Shown: in pieces, positions 1-9,232 of the stretch
How the letters are laid out: each line of letters begins with the position of its first letter
Numbering within the stretch: the first letter of the stretch is position 1
NCBI RefSeq assembly: GCF_018448925.1
Contig: NZ_RCWE01000016.1
Location: forward strand, 41,799 to 105,798
Direction: 5' to 3'
Source: Photorhabdus akhurstii
Lineage (GTDB): Bacteria; Pseudomonadota; Gammaproteobacteria; Enterobacterales; Enterobacteriaceae
Length of the DNA: 64,000 nt
Position numbers and translations under genes: made by a program
The notes under the pieces: model-generated
Databases searched by the model: none
Told to the model about the DNA's origin: nothing
The model's input: only the letters and a program-made list of their open reading frames with translations

Positions 1-60
1 AAAGTAATGTAAGTCATCATAATGATCTGAATAGTCTATAGATTAAATATTTCTTAAGTA

Positions 61-142
61 TATGCCCAATGGATTTCAAGATGCATCGCGATGGCGAGTG
101 AGTATCGCCAACAAAGAGGCAACTTGAAAGATAACGGGTATA
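61..142. repeat. ERIC-like / MITE-like intergenic repeat, short form
   Basis: An 82-bp element with imperfect terminal inverted repeats: it begins TATGCCCAATGGATTTCAAG and ends with CTTGAAAGATAACGGGTATA, whose reverse complement matches the start at most positions. The core GCGAGTGAGTATCGCCAAC recalls enterobacterial ERIC elements with the central part missing. Similar elements are common between genes in Photorhabdus and Xenorhabdus (recalled, not searched). No coding potential is seen. Confidence 0.6.
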
Positions 143-335
143 GAAGTACGTTTTTACTTTGACTGCCATTAAACGCACAAAAACCCGCCTATTCAGGGCA
201 TTGGATTTAGAAATTTCTGATTGAATAGAGGTTGCTTAAGGAGAGCAGGCAAGCAAGGAGTGTTTCTTTCTCTTCTTATGCACAAAGCATTCTACAAATT
301 CTGAGAATAATTATGTAAAGTCCTCGTTGTCATTT

Positions 336-366
336 AGCTCCTGCATTTCCGAGCAGGAGCTTTTTT
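336..366 (+). terminator. Rho-independent terminator with no visible upstream gene
   Basis: A perfect 9-bp stem (AGCTCCTGC / GCAGGAGCT) is followed by six T on the plus strand. The plus-strand orientation does not serve avtA, which runs the other way. The 330 bases to its left contain only the short repeat and no open frame, so either a gene lies outside the window or a small RNA ends here. Confidence 0.7.
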
Positions 367-417
367 ACTATATTTATTACGATTGATGATTACATTATTG
401 ATTTGATTATATTGATT

Positions 418-1713
418 TCAGGCGGCTTGCTGATGCGCTAATTTAATTTCTTCCGCCAGAATCGCAATCCCTTTGGCAATACTTTCCGGATCAGGAACAT
501 AATTCATACGCATGCATTCATGAGTATGCGGCCAATCTTGTTCCAGTCCGGGGAAGAAATAGTGACCTGGAACCATTAACACACCCCGTTTTTTCAATCT
601 GTGATAAAGCATTTCTGTGGTTATCGGCAAATTTTTAAACCAAAGCCACAGAAAAATAGCGCCTTCTGGTTTATGGATAAGGCAAAGTTCTGCCGGCAGA
701 TAACGACGGATAATTTGGATCACGTCTTGAACCCGTTGTTGATAGAACGGGCGGATAACTTCCTGTGACAAACGAAGCAAGTCATTGCGTCGGATCATTT
801 CCAATGCCATTGCGGGGCCTACACCGCCCGGCGCAAGGCTGATGATGCCATTCATATTACTGACGGCATTGATGATTTTCTCGTTAGCGATAATGATTCC
901 GCAGCGTGAACCCGGCAACCCTAATTTGGATAAACTCATGCACAGAATAATATTGGGATTCCACAATGGCGTAGCTTCGCTAAAAATAATACCTGGGAAT
1001 GGCACGCCATAAGCATTATCAATGAGTAATGGAATCTGGTGTTGTTGAGCCAGACAATCTAGCCGTTGTAACTCTTCATCAGTGATGACGTTACCCGTTG
1101 GGTTGGTTGGGCGAGAAACACAGATCAGGCCGATATCTTCGGTAATATTGAGATGGTCAAAATCAACATGATATTTGAATTGGCCTTCTGGCAATAACTC
1201 AATATTGGGTTTATTGGCAACAAATAAGCCTTCGTCCAGCCCTGAGTCAGAATAACCAATATATTCCGGTGCTAGTGGAAACAGTACCTTGCGGACAGTG
1301 CCATCTTCTCCGCGCCCAGCCAGCAGATTAAATAGATAGAAGAATGCACTTTGGCTGCCATTGGTCAGGGCAATATTTTGTGTGCCAATCTCCCAACCCA
1401 ATTTTTCGCGCAACATCTCTGCCAATGCTTGAATCAATGTATCCTTTCCTTGAGGCCCATCATAGTTGCATAGCGTGTCAGTGAGTTGGCCGTTGGCGAC
1501 CATCTCTGTCAGTAGTTGCTGAAAATAGTCATCCATTTCTGGAATGTGCGCCGGGTTGCCGCCGCCTAGCATAATTGCTCCGGGCGTCCTCAACCCTTGA
1601 TTAAGGTCATTCATCAGGCGGGTGATGCCTGCATCTTGTGTGAACTTGTTACCAAATTGAGAAAAAATCATAGCCGCGTTCGTTGTCGGTGTGTTATTGG
1701 GATTAAGAGACAT
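418..1713 (-). CDS. avtA: Valine--pyruvate aminotransferase
   Basis: Class I/II PLP-dependent aminotransferase that interconverts valine and pyruvate with alanine and 2-oxoisovalerate in the cytoplasm. The 431-residue product is close to E. coli AvtA along its whole length: the GLRTPGAIMLGGGNPA block near residue 42, the NYDGPQGK segment, SRPTNPTGNV around 200, and the PLP-lysine region LCMSLSKLGLPGSRCG near 260. E. coli AvtA begins at the equivalent of Met15 (MIFSQFG), but only the upstream ATG at 1713 has a ribosome site (GGAG about 9 nt away), so I keep it. This gives a 14-residue N-terminal extension. It is a single gene with its own upstream region. Confidence 0.95.
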   Translation of the reverse strand: MSLNPNNTPTTNAAMIFSQFGNKFTQDAGITRLMNDLNQGLRTPGAIMLGGGNPAHIPEMDDYFQQLLTEMVANGQLTDTLCNYDGPQGKDTLIQALAEMLREKLGWEIGTQNIALTNGSQSAFFYLFNLLAGRGEDGTVRKVLFPLAPEYIGYSDSGLDEGLFVANKPNIELLPEGQFKYHVDFDHLNITEDIGLICVSRPTNPTGNVITDEELQRLDCLAQQHQIPLLIDNAYGVPFPGIIFSEATPLWNPNIILCMSLSKLGLPGSRCGIIIANEKIINAVSNMNGIISLAPGGVGPAMALEMIRRNDLLRLSQEVIRPFYQQRVQDVIQIIRRYLPAELCLIHKPEGAIFLWLWFKNLPITTEMLYHRLKKRGVLMVPGHYFFPGLEQDWPHTHECMRMNYVPDPESIAKGIAILAEEIKLAHQQAA

Positions 1714-1877
1714 AACACCATACTCCGCGCACTATTGGGGTGCAATCTGGAAAATTATGACTATTAGTTATTTAATATTGCGTTTAATTTAGCATTTAAA
1801 ATAAAGAACTGAATGTTTGGTTAATATCCAGCTTTATTATTCATTTTAATCTTAAGTGCGATAGTAATTCACTGAAT

Positions 1878-2435
1878 TTATTTTCTACATAAACAGTTTA
1901 TTATATGGTCATTGACCAAACCGGTAGCTTGCATGAATGCGTAGCAGGTGGTGCTGCCGATGAATTTGAATCCTCTCTTTTTCAGCGCTTGCGATAACGC
2001 CTCTGAAATCTCGGTCTTTACCGGTACCTCTGTAATGGTTTCCCACCGATTAATAATGGGTTTGTTATCAACGAAGCGCCAGATAAAAGCGCTGAATTCT
2101 TCTCCTTGTTGCTGCATCTTAAGATAGGCTCGCGCATTGCTGATAATCGCGTTAATTTTGGCGCGGTTACGGACAATCGAGGGATCAAGCATCAGCCGTT
2201 CTACATCGTTTTCATCCATGACGGCAATTTTTGCCGGATCAAACTGATGAAAACATTTACGATAACCTTCGCGTTTTTTCAGAATAGTCAACCATGATAG
2301 CCCAGATTGTTGTCCTTCCAGACAAATCATTTCAAACAACTTTTGGCTATCTTTTAGCGGCTTTCCCCATTCATTGTCATGGTAAGCCAAATATTCCGGG
2401 TCAGAAGTAACCCAATGGCAGCGTGTTAATTCCAT
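1878..2435 (-). CDS. tag: DNA-3-methyladenine glycosylase I
   Basis: Base-excision repair enzyme removing 3-methyladenine from alkylated DNA. The 185-residue product matches the E. coli Tag pattern: RCHWVTSDPEYLAYHDNEWG at the N-terminus, LFEMICLEGQQSGLSW in the helix-hairpin region, and ALKKRGFKFIGSTTCYAFMQ with GLVNDHIINCLC at the C-terminus. The N-terminal Cys and His and the C-terminal His and Cys of the zinc site are present. I choose the ATG at 2435 because GGAAA lies about 9 nt upstream; an in-frame TTG at 2450 sits inside that ribosome-site region. The gene is divergent from glyQ. Confidence 0.94.
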   Translation of the reverse strand: MELTRCHWVTSDPEYLAYHDNEWGKPLKDSQKLFEMICLEGQQSGLSWLTILKKREGYRKCFHQFDPAKIAVMDENDVERLMLDPSIVRNRAKINAIISNARAYLKMQQQGEEFSAFIWRFVDNKPIINRWETITEVPVKTEISEALSQALKKRGFKFIGSTTCYAFMQATGLVNDHIINCLCRK

Positions 2436-2630
2436 AGTTGAGATTTCCAATATGAGTGGTTGATAATTGACAGTACCTTAACTGTATAAATATACAAGTA
2501 AAATAACTCGATTAAGATTTTTTTATTTCAAGGTGAAATTAAGAGCGAATTCAGGGCTGTATATCTTAAGGTCAAAGGGTATACTGACCAACTTCCTTTC
2601 AAATTCATATGTATCGCGTGCGGATCTAAC

Positions 2631-3545
2631 ATGCAAAAGTTTGATACCAAGACCTTTCAGGGGCTGATCCTGACATTACAGGATTATTGGGCGCGCCAGG
2701 GCTGTACCATTGTCCAACCACTGGACATGGAAGTCGGTGCGGGTACTTCTCATCCAATAACTTGCTTGCGTGCGCTTGGCCCGGAGCCAATTGCCGCGGC
2801 TTATGTGCAACCTTCCCGTCGTCCGACAGATGGCCGTTATGGTGAAAACCCTAACCGTTTACAACATTACTATCAGTTTCAGGTCATTATTAAACCATCC
2901 CCGGACAATATTCAGGAGTTATATCTAGGTTCTCTAAAGGAACTAGGATTAGACCCAACAGTTCATGACATCCGTTTTGTTGAAGATAACTGGGAAAACC
3001 CAACGTTAGGCGCTTGGGGATTAGGCTGGGAAGTGTGGCTTAACGGGATGGAAGTGACTCAGTTTACTTACTTCCAACAGGTAGGCGGCCTTGAGTGTAA
3101 ACCTGTCACCGGTGAGATTACCTACGGTCTTGAGCGTCTGGCAATGTATATCCAAGGCGTAGACAGCGTTTATGATCTGGTTTGGTGTGATGGTCCGCTG
3201 GGTAAAACTACTTATGGCGATATTTATCACCAAAATGAAGTAGAACAATCCACCTATAACTTTGAGCATGCTGATATCGATTTTCTGTTTACCTGCTTCG
3301 AGCAATATGAAAAAGAGGCTCAGGACCTGCTGGCGTTAGAAACGCCGCTACCGTTGCCAGCTTATGAACGTATTCTCAAAGCGGGTCATACATTCAACTT
3401 GTTGGATGCCCGTAAAGCTATCTCGGTGACTGAACGTCAGCGTTATATCCTGCGTATCCGCACCCTGACCAAAGCTGTTGCCGAAGCTTATTATGCCTCC
3501 CGCGAGGCGCTAGGCTTCCCTATGTGTAACAAGAATCAGAACTAA
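2631..3545 (+). CDS. glyQ: Glycine--tRNA ligase, alpha subunit
   Basis: Catalytic alpha subunit of the bacterial alpha2beta2 glycyl-tRNA synthetase, which charges tRNA-Gly with glycine. The product has 304 residues against 303 in E. coli. The class II core is visible: [17 protein letters not shown] at the N-terminus, [20 protein letters not shown] (motif 2 region), and [11 protein letters not shown] (motif 3). It is followed after 9 nt by glyS, forming the usual glyQS operon. An ORF on the opposite strand (3021-3305) is a shadow. Confidence 0.97.
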   Translation: MQKFDTKTFQGLILTLQDYWARQGCTIVQPLDMEVGAGTSHPITCLRALGPEPIAAAYVQPSRRPTDGRYGENPNRLQHYYQFQVIIKPSPDNIQELYLGSLKELGLDPTVHDIRFVEDNWENPTLGAWGLGWEVWLNGMEVTQFTYFQQVGGLECKPVTGEITYGLERLAMYIQGVDSVYDLVWCDGPLGKTTYGDIYHQNEVEQSTYNFEHADIDFLFTCFEQYEKEAQDLLALETPLPLPAYERILKAGHTFNLLDARKAISVTERQRYILRIRTLTKAVAEAYYASREALGFPMCNKNQN

Positions 3546-3554
3546 GAGGCTGTC

Positions 3555-5624
3555 ATGACTCAACAGACTTTCCTGGTGGAAATCGGCACAGAAGAGTTGC
3601 CGCCGAAGGCTCTTCGTTCATTGGCTGAATCATTTGCTGCTAATTTTGCGGCAGAGTTGGATAACGCGAATTTGGCGTATGGTGAAGTAAGCTGGTTTGC
3701 AACGCCGCGCCGTCTGGCGCTGAAAGTTGCTAATCTGGATGAGGCGCAAGCTGATCGTGAAGTAGAAAAACGCGGTCCGGCGATTGCTCAGGCATTTGAT
3801 GCTGAGGGTAAACCGACAAAAGCGGCAGAAGGTTGGGCTCGCGGTTGTGGTATCACGGCGGCTCAGGCTGAACGTTTAGTGACAGATAAAGGCGAATGGC
3901 TATTGTATCGCGCGCTGGTAAAAGGCCGCCGTGCAACAGAGCTATTGTCGGGTATGGTCAATCACGCTCTGAGTAAGTTGCCCATCCCTAAACTGATGCG
4001 TTGGAGCGATAAAGAGACTCAGTTTGTTCGTCCAGTTCATACCGTTACCATGTTGTTTGGTGATGAACTGATTGAAGGCGAAATTCTGGGTATTAAATCC
4101 GCGCGTGTCATTCGTGGCCACCGCTTTATGGGTGACTCTGAATTTACGATTGATAATGCAGAACAGTATCCCGCGATTTTGCAGCAACGCGGTAAAGTGA
4201 TTGCAGATTATACAATCCGTAAGGCGTTCATTAAACAAGATGTAGAACAGGCGGCGATTAAGCTGGGCGGTATTGCTGACATCAGTGACAGCCTGCTGGA
4301 AGAAGTCACTTCACTGGTTGAATGGCCGGTTGTGCTGACGGCGAAATTTGAAGAGAAATTCCTTGCTGTGCCGTCAGAAGCGTTGGTTTACACCATGAAA
4401 GGTGACCAAAAATACTTCCCGGTTTACGACAATGCCGGCAAGTTGATGGCGAATTTTATTTTTGTTGCCAACATTGAATCTTCTGATCCACAACAAATCA
4501 TTGACGGTAATGAAAAGGTAGTCCGCCCACGCTTAGCTGACGCTGAATTCTTCTTTAAGACGGATCGTAAACAGCGTCTGGAAGACAATCTACCTCGTCT
4601 GGAAACAGTGCTGTTCCAGAAACAGCTTGGTACTTTGCGTGATAAAACCGCTCGTATTCAGGCGTTGGCCGGTTGGATTGCAGAGAAAATCGGCGCTGAT
4701 GTGAATCATGCTACCCGTGCTGGTTTGCTGTCCAAATGTGACTTGATGACCAACATGGTATTTGAGTTCACCGATACACAAGGTGTGATGGGGATGCATT
4801 ACGCCCGTCATGACGGTGAAGCAGAGGATGTTGCTCTGGCATTGAATGAACAGTATCAACCGCGTTTTGCCGGAGATGAACTGCCTTCTACCGGCGTTTC
4901 TTGTGCGTTAGCGATCGCTGACAAAATGGATACTCTGGCGGGTATTTTTGGTATCGGTCAGCATCCGAAAGGTGATAAAGATCCGTTTGCGTTGCGTCGT
5001 GCTGCGTTGGGCGCTCTGCGTATTATCGTTGAGAAAAAACTGCCTCTGGATTTGCAGACATTGACAGAAGAAGCGGTTCGTTTGTATGGCGACAAGCTGA
5101 CAAATACCAAGGTTACGGATGATGTGGTGGAGTTTATGCTTGGCCGTTTCCGCGCCTGGTATCAGGAGCAGGGCTACAGCATTGATACCATTCAGGCAGT
5201 ATTAGCACGTCGTCCGACGCAGCCTGCTGATTTCGATGCTCGTGTTAAAGCGGTGACTCACTTCCGTACACTGGATGAAGCCGCAGCGTTAGCCGCAGCG
5301 AATAAGCGTGTTTCTAACATTCTGGCGAAATCAGAAGAGACATTGAACGAGAAGGTAGATGTTTCTGCGTTGAAAGCGCCGGAAGAGGTGAAACTGGCAA
5401 CACATCTGGTGGCTTTGCAGGATAAGCTGGCACCTTTATTTGCTCAAGGATGCTATCAGGAAGCGCTGATTGAGTTGGCATCTTTGCGTGAAGCTGTCGA
5501 TGTTTTCTTTGTCAATGTGATGGTGATGGATGAAGACTTACAGGTGCGAGTAAATCGCTTAACCCTGTTAAGTGAATTGCGTGACCTGTTCCTGAGAGTT
5601 GCTGATATTTCGTTACTGCAATAA
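3555..5624 (+). CDS. glyS: Glycine--tRNA ligase, beta subunit
   Basis: Beta subunit of heterotetrameric glycyl-tRNA synthetase, needed for tRNA recognition. The product has 689 residues, the same length as E. coli GlyS. It opens with [20 protein letters not shown], carries the HD-like core around residues 400-480 ([37 protein letters not shown]) and ends in the anticodon-binding-like domain ([19 protein letters not shown]). The ribosome site GAGG precedes ATG 3555, and glyQ ends 9 nt upstream. Confidence 0.97.
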   Translation: MTQQTFLVEIGTEELPPKALRSLAESFAANFAAELDNANLAYGEVSWFATPRRLALKVANLDEAQADREVEKRGPAIAQAFDAEGKPTKAAEGWARGCGITAAQAERLVTDKGEWLLYRALVKGRRATELLSGMVNHALSKLPIPKLMRWSDKETQFVRPVHTVTMLFGDELIEGEILGIKSARVIRGHRFMGDSEFTIDNAEQYPAILQQRGKVIADYTIRKAFIKQDVEQAAIKLGGIADISDSLLEEVTSLVEWPVVLTAKFEEKFLAVPSEALVYTMKGDQKYFPVYDNAGKLMANFIFVANIESSDPQQIIDGNEKVVRPRLADAEFFFKTDRKQRLEDNLPRLETVLFQKQLGTLRDKTARIQALAGWIAEKIGADVNHATRAGLLSKCDLMTNMVFEFTDTQGVMGMHYARHDGEAEDVALALNEQYQPRFAGDELPSTGVSCALAIADKMDTLAGIFGIGQHPKGDKDPFALRRAALGALRIIVEKKLPLDLQTLTEEAVRLYGDKLTNTKVTDDVVEFMLGRFRAWYQEQGYSIDTIQAVLARRPTQPADFDARVKAVTHFRTLDEAAALAAANKRVSNILAKSEETLNEKVDVSALKAPEEVKLATHLVALQDKLAPLFAQGCYQEALIELASLREAVDVFFVNVMVMDEDLQVRVNRLTLLSELRDLFLRVADISLLQ

Positions 5625-5638
5625 TGACCTGAAATAAT

Positions 5639-5682
5639 CGGTTTCGGCGGTAGTGAAAACAGTCGCCGGAACCGTAGTTTTT
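5639..5682 (+). terminator. Terminator of the glyQS operon
   Basis: An 11-bp stem CGGTTTCGGCG / CGCCGGAACCG with one weak pair is followed by TAG and five T. It lies 15 nt after the glyS stop. Confidence 0.75.
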
Positions 5683-5783
5683 CCTCTACAGATAAAATTT
5701 TTTATAAAAACTGTGTGAAAGTGCGGCATAGCGACGTTCACGCTGTTTTTATCAGCAACTAACCCATGATTATCAAAAAGGTA

Positions 5784-5812
5784 TTGACGGCCTGTAGCGA
5801 GCGCAGTAAGAT
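5784..5812 (+). promoter_or_regulatory. Promoter of the tRNA-Pro gene
   Basis: TTGACG at 5784-5789 and TAAGAT at 5807-5812 are separated by 17 nt. A GC-rich stretch (TCGGCTCG) follows, as expected for a stringently controlled stable-RNA promoter. It sits just upstream of the tRNA. Confidence 0.65.
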
Positions 5813-5824
5813 TCGGCTCGTTTT

Positions 5825-5901
5825 CGGCGAGTAGCGCAGCTTGGTAGCGCAACTGGTTTGGGACCAGTGGGTCGGAGGTTCGAATCCTCTCTCGCCGACC
5901 A
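5825..5901 (+). tRNA. proM: tRNA-Pro (anticodon UGG)
   Basis: This 77-nt cloverleaf has acceptor stem CGGCGAG pairing with CTCGCCG, a D-loop TTGGTAGC, the anticodon loop TTTGGGA with TGG, the T-arm GGTTCGAATCC and an encoded CCA end. It is essentially the enterobacterial proM sequence. A promoter lies upstream and a terminator follows within about 50 nt, so it is a single-gene transcript. Confidence 0.97.
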
Positions 5902-5950
5902 ATTTAGAGTTTGGGGCTGTCAAATAAGCCGCAGGCTTGAAGAAATAGAG

Positions 5951-5982
5951 AAGCCTTACAGTGATTGCTGTAAGGCTTTTTG
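5951..5982 (+). terminator. Terminator after tRNA-Pro, probably shared with arsM
   Basis: A perfect 11-bp stem AAGCCTTACAG / CTGTAAGGCTT with a 6-nt loop is followed by a T-run. It lies 50 nt after the tRNA and 18 nt beyond the arsM stop on the other strand, so it may work in both directions. Confidence 0.8.
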
Positions 5983-5999
5983 TCATCTGGCTGTTTACT

Positions 6000-7076
6000 C
6001 TAACAGCCACAGCCGTTTGGTGCATAAGCTTGCATAACTTTGCTATCAGCATCAAAATGCTTCGGCCTTCCACCGTTGAAAAGGCCATAATGTTTTTTCC
6101 CATCACCAATTAAATCAAAAAGTGTATGGTAACGACTTTTGCTGATCATATCGGCAGTATTCCGGCATACTGGGACCGCTCTACCTGTTTCAAAAATATG
6201 TTCTCGATCAAGCACAAACTGATCCGGGGCATCCGATAAATTGCCTTTGTAAATGGCAACTTGACCATAATCCTCACAACGGTCTTCCAAATCTAATTTT
6301 AACAGCCTCAGCGTCATTGAATACAGTTTTGCACCGCCCAGTTTTGCTTCGATCTCCTTATTATTTATGGATTTCAAACTGCTATTAACGACACGAACAT
6401 CATTAAAACCGGCTGCTTTTGCCAGCCGTATGAAATCTTCAAAATACAATGCATCACCAATACACTCACAAACAACTTGTTGGTCATTTTTCAGTGATTG
6501 GTCCAGCCTTCTATCCAAAAAAATGTCAGAAAAATAGATTTCACCACCCGATTTAAGTAAACGGGCCATACCAGCCAACACACTTGCTTTAGATACAGAT
6601 AGATTGATGACACAGTTTGAGACGATAACGTCGATACTTTCAGGTGGTAAATTAAGTTGTTCTAGCGACTCGATATAGCCTTGCTGAAAATGCACATTGG
6701 TGGATGAATAGTTAAAGATTTGACGATGATAATCCACAAAACGCTGGGCAAATTCGATTTGTTCTGCCGTTGCGTCAATACCAATAACTTTACCCTCAGT
6801 ACCTACGAGGTGAGACAGAATAAAACAATCACGCCCACTCCCACATCCCAAGTCTAATACTGTTGTTCCTTCTAACAAGGGAGGAAAAGGCGTACCACAA
6901 CCATAAAAACGGCTCTGTACATCAGGATGGATAAGTTTAAGAATTTCTCTGATTCTGTCTGAAGTGGTGTTGTCCACCGCGCATACATTTATAGCAAGAT
7001 CCTCTCTACTAGATAGGGTTTTGCCATAATAGTGTTGTATGTCTTCGATTCGCTGTTTAATCGATTGTTCGTTCAT
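6000..7076 (-). CDS. arsM: Arsenite S-adenosylmethionine methyltransferase
   Basis: Class I SAM-dependent methyltransferase of the ArsM/AS3MT family (358 residues), which methylates As(III) to methylated arsenicals. The SAM-binding motif VLDLGCGSGRDC is near residue 75, with VIGIDATAEQIEFA following. The conserved substrate cysteines are present in YGCGTP, GRDC and SNCVINLS. The C-terminus ends in GCGC, a frequent ArsM arsenic-binding tail. I take the ATG at 7076, with AAGGAA about 7 nt upstream; an in-frame TTG lies at 7091. It lies downstream of and in line with a PadR-type regulator, and a repeated operator-like sequence occupies the gap, suggesting metalloid-dependent control. Family call is confident; substrate is by family. 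Confidence 0.88.
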   Translation of the reverse strand: MNEQSIKQRIEDIQHYYGKTLSSREDLAINVCAVDNTTSDRIREILKLIHPDVQSRFYGCGTPFPPLLEGTTVLDLGCGSGRDCFILSHLVGTEGKVIGIDATAEQIEFAQRFVDYHRQIFNYSSTNVHFQQGYIESLEQLNLPPESIDVIVSNCVINLSVSKASVLAGMARLLKSGGEIYFSDIFLDRRLDQSLKNDQQVVCECIGDALYFEDFIRLAKAAGFNDVRVVNSSLKSINNKEIEAKLGGAKLYSMTLRLLKLDLEDRCEDYGQVAIYKGNLSDAPDQFVLDREHIFETGRAVPVCRNTADMISKSRYHTLFDLIGDGKKHYGLFNGGRPKHFDADSKVMQAYAPNGCGC

Positions 7077-7165
7077 ATCTATTTCCTTCAAATTAAATCA
7101 TTAATAGGCCGATATTACGTTTCGGTAATTTGGCGCCAGATTTACAATGGGTTCTCATATTCCTG

Positions 7166-7190
7166 ATCAATGCATAGATGATCAATGTAT
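7166..7190 (-). promoter_or_regulatory. Direct-repeat operator candidate upstream of arsM
   Basis: Two near-identical 10-mers, ATCAATGCAT (7166-7175) and ATCAATGTAT (7181-7190), are spaced 5 nt apart. The same half-site TCAATGTAT occurs in the perfect palindrome at the padR promoter, so one regulator may bind both places. Inference from sequence only. Confidence 0.45.
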
Positions 7191-7207
7191 AAAATCAAAA
7201 AAAATCG

Positions 7208-7588
7208 TCATTGCTGACGATTGATATGTGCGGCGACTTCCATCCAAGCTTCTACCGCGACAGTAAAAGCTTTACGTCCTTTATCTGTTAATGTGTATAC
7301 TTTGCGTCCACGACCTGCAACGGTTTCGTTGTGTACCGTGACATATCCACCCTGCTCAAACTCACGCAGTACCGGATAAATCGTACCTTCAGTAGGTGAA
7401 CAACACCCTTGGGTAGAATGTTCAACCTCACGGGCAATTTCGTAACCGTGCATAGGCCGTTGTTGTAAGACACTGAGAATGAAAAACTTGGATAAGCTCA
7501 TCTTAATGATGCCATTCCAGTACATTCTATCAGTGTAGTCCACTGTGGTTCGTCCAACAGTGTTAAGTGTTTTCTTCGACTTGTTCAT
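7208..7588 (-). CDS. PadR-family transcriptional regulator with vicinal cysteines (putative arsenic sensor)
   Basis: Small winged-helix regulator. The PadR core is MSLSKFFILSVLQQRPMHGY, then EGTIYPVLREFEQGGYV and GRGRKVYTLTDKGRKAF. A Cys-Cys pair (QGCCSPTEG) lies just before the recognition region; this is not general in PadR proteins and is well placed to bind As(III). The gene precedes arsM in the same direction with about 130 nt between them. An upstream ATG at 7612 falls inside the promoter/palindrome, so I take ATG 7588; the Met at 7501, where the conserved domain begins, is also possible. The palindrome over the promoter suggests autorepression relieved by metalloid. Confidence 0.75.
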   Translation of the reverse strand: MNKSKKTLNTVGRTTVDYTDRMYWNGIIKMSLSKFFILSVLQQRPMHGYEIAREVEHSTQGCCSPTEGTIYPVLREFEQGGYVTVHNETVAGRGRKVYTLTDKGRKAFTVAVEAWMEVAAHINRQQ

Positions 7589-7594
7589 AACGGC

Positions 7595-7628
7595 ATAGTA
7601 TACATTGAGCATCGAGGTGTCAATGTAT
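7595..7628 (-). promoter_or_regulatory. padR promoter with overlapping palindromic operator
   Basis: The perfect inverted repeat ATACATTGA (7600-7608) / TCAATGTAT (7620-7628) with an 11-nt centre overlaps a minus-strand promoter. TTGACA is at 7623-7618 and TATACT or TACTAT at 7602-7595, with a spacer of 15 or 17 nt depending on the choice. This is the classic layout of an autorepressor site. Confidence 0.6.
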
Positions 7629-7716
7629 CAGGTAATCTGTTTAATTATTGACTGTATTCATCATCATGAGTCACCTCTTTTCGATAATAAAATGTAGGTA
7701 TCTCCTGGCTGGTTTC

Positions 7717-7743
7717 AAGGGATGCCTACTTCCGGCATCCCTT
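7717..7743 (-). terminator. Hairpin downstream of the P450 gene
   Basis: AAGGGATGCC and GGCATCCCTT pair over 10 bp with a 7-nt loop. It lies about 170 nt beyond the P450 stop. No long T-run follows on the minus strand, so termination is uncertain. Confidence 0.4.
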
Positions 7744-7911
7744 TGATCAGTATTTCAGATGGATCTTCTGAACTATTTCACACAAGTCTGATATTTTTCC
7801 AGAATTGCCACATACTTACCATTATGTCGCTGTCCCATATAGGTGATAGTGTTCCTTGTTACACCACAGTATGAACTTTATGTTCTTATTCCATCGTTCC
7901 CATAGTCATTT

Positions 7912-9147
7912 TCAGATCAGGCTACCATGTTTTGGAATGGAAGATATTTTTGGATCAAAACTCAAAAGGAGTTTAGAAGGTCCTCGTGTATACACACCTG
8001 TTTCTTGATAATGATAGTTATCAGCAAAACGTAAATTGTGCAGGCGATCCAAAATAATATTGGATGAGACTTCCAACTGACTGAGTGAAAACGCAGCCGC
8101 AGCACAGGCATGAGTACCTGCTCCAAAAGCTAAATGTCTTTTTCGATTTGCTTTCTGTTGAGAAGTTGTATTTTTTCTTCGATATAGATCAAATTCATTT
8201 GGTTTGTGAAAAACCGATGGATCGCGATTAGCTGCGCCAATCATACAAAATATTACAGCGCCTTTAGGTATATCGATACCAGAAATAGTGACGTCTTCAC
8301 TCGCTTCTCTTGGAATTAGTTGTACAGGTGATGTCAGACGTAAAGTTTCTTCAAATGCATCTCGAACCAGACTGCGATCTTTGAGCACTGCATCAAGCAT
8401 ACTGGGATTAGATATTAAGTGATTAAGCATCATTGCTAATATCTTGTCAGCAGGTTCTATCGCAGCTAATAGAATGTTTAAACACAGTGCTGTAATTTCA
8501 CTCATGGACATCCCTGTATCTTGACAGAATATAGATATAATGTCCCCGCTAGGATTACGCCGTCTCTGATCTATTATAGGGTTTAGTAAGCGAATTAATT
8601 TCTGACTACATTCAAGACTGTGCATTTTTTCTGGTTCTGTTTGGTCAAACTGGGTAATAAAACTGGCGATACCCTTGTGCCATTCAGCTATATCACGATA
8701 GTTATCACTTGGCAGTCCGAGAATACCTAATGTTACTAATACGGCATAGTCGCGGCCAAAGTCATTAACAATATCTATATTTCCTTTTTCCATATAAGGT
8801 TGTAAGAGATCTTCAGTAATCTTTCGAATCATGGGTTCGTAGTAGCGATTAAAATAATCTTTTGAAAGTCCTTGCATTATGAGTTTTCGTTTACACGCAT
8901 GCTCTTCACCTTCCATTTGAGCAAGAACGCGATCCCCCATAACCGGTTCGGCAAGTGCAGTTAATGGCTTAGTATTGAAAATTGAGGATTTTAAAATAGC
9001 GTCAACATCCTCATATTTGCCAATAAAATAGCTGTTTTGGGATTGTTCAAAATAAACTAAATCTTGTTTATGCAAGATGTCGTAAAAATCATAAGGATTT
9101 TTTATGAATGTTGGTTCGTGAATACTAAAAGAACTTAATTTAGCCAT
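7912..9147 (-). CDS. cypX: CypX-like cytochrome P450 (cyclodipeptide oxidase)
   Basis: Soluble 411-residue bacterial P450. The K-helix ExxR is in EETLRLTSPVQLIPREA and the haem-cysteine loop is LAFGAGTHACAAAAFS. The I-helix lacks the usual acid-alcohol pair and instead reads AAIEPADKILAMML. This EPADK signature, the PVQLIPR segment, FCMIGAANRDP and the late YTRGP are features I recall from B. subtilis CypX (CYP134A1), which oxidises cyclo(Leu-Leu) to pulcherriminic acid. The cyclodipeptide synthase gene lies 85 nt upstream in the same direction, so the pair probably forms one operon. The exact substrate is unproven. The ribosome site AGGAAG precedes ATG 9147. Confidence 0.85.
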   Translation of the reverse strand: MAKLSSFSIHEPTFIKNPYDFYDILHKQDLVYFEQSQNSYFIGKYEDVDAILKSSIFNTKPLTALAEPVMGDRVLAQMEGEEHACKRKLIMQGLSKDYFNRYYEPMIRKITEDLLQPYMEKGNIDIVNDFGRDYAVLVTLGILGLPSDNYRDIAEWHKGIASFITQFDQTEPEKMHSLECSQKLIRLLNPIIDQRRRNPSGDIISIFCQDTGMSMSEITALCLNILLAAIEPADKILAMMLNHLISNPSMLDAVLKDRSLVRDAFEETLRLTSPVQLIPREASEDVTISGIDIPKGAVIFCMIGAANRDPSVFHKPNEFDLYRRKNTTSQQKANRKRHLAFGAGTHACAAAAFSLSQLEVSSNIILDRLHNLRFADNYHYQETGVYTRGPSKLLLSFDPKISSIPKHGSLI

Positions 9148-9232
9148 TATTGCGCTTCCTTTCTAAAGATATTTGGTACTAAGAGCTTATTAACTTTAAA
9201 TACAATTACTATTTCATCAGACTGTTTGGATT

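Noticed and set aside
5759-6109. 116-codon minus-strand frame across the tRNA
   Set aside because: It runs through tRNA-Pro and the terminator, and overlaps arsM in another frame.
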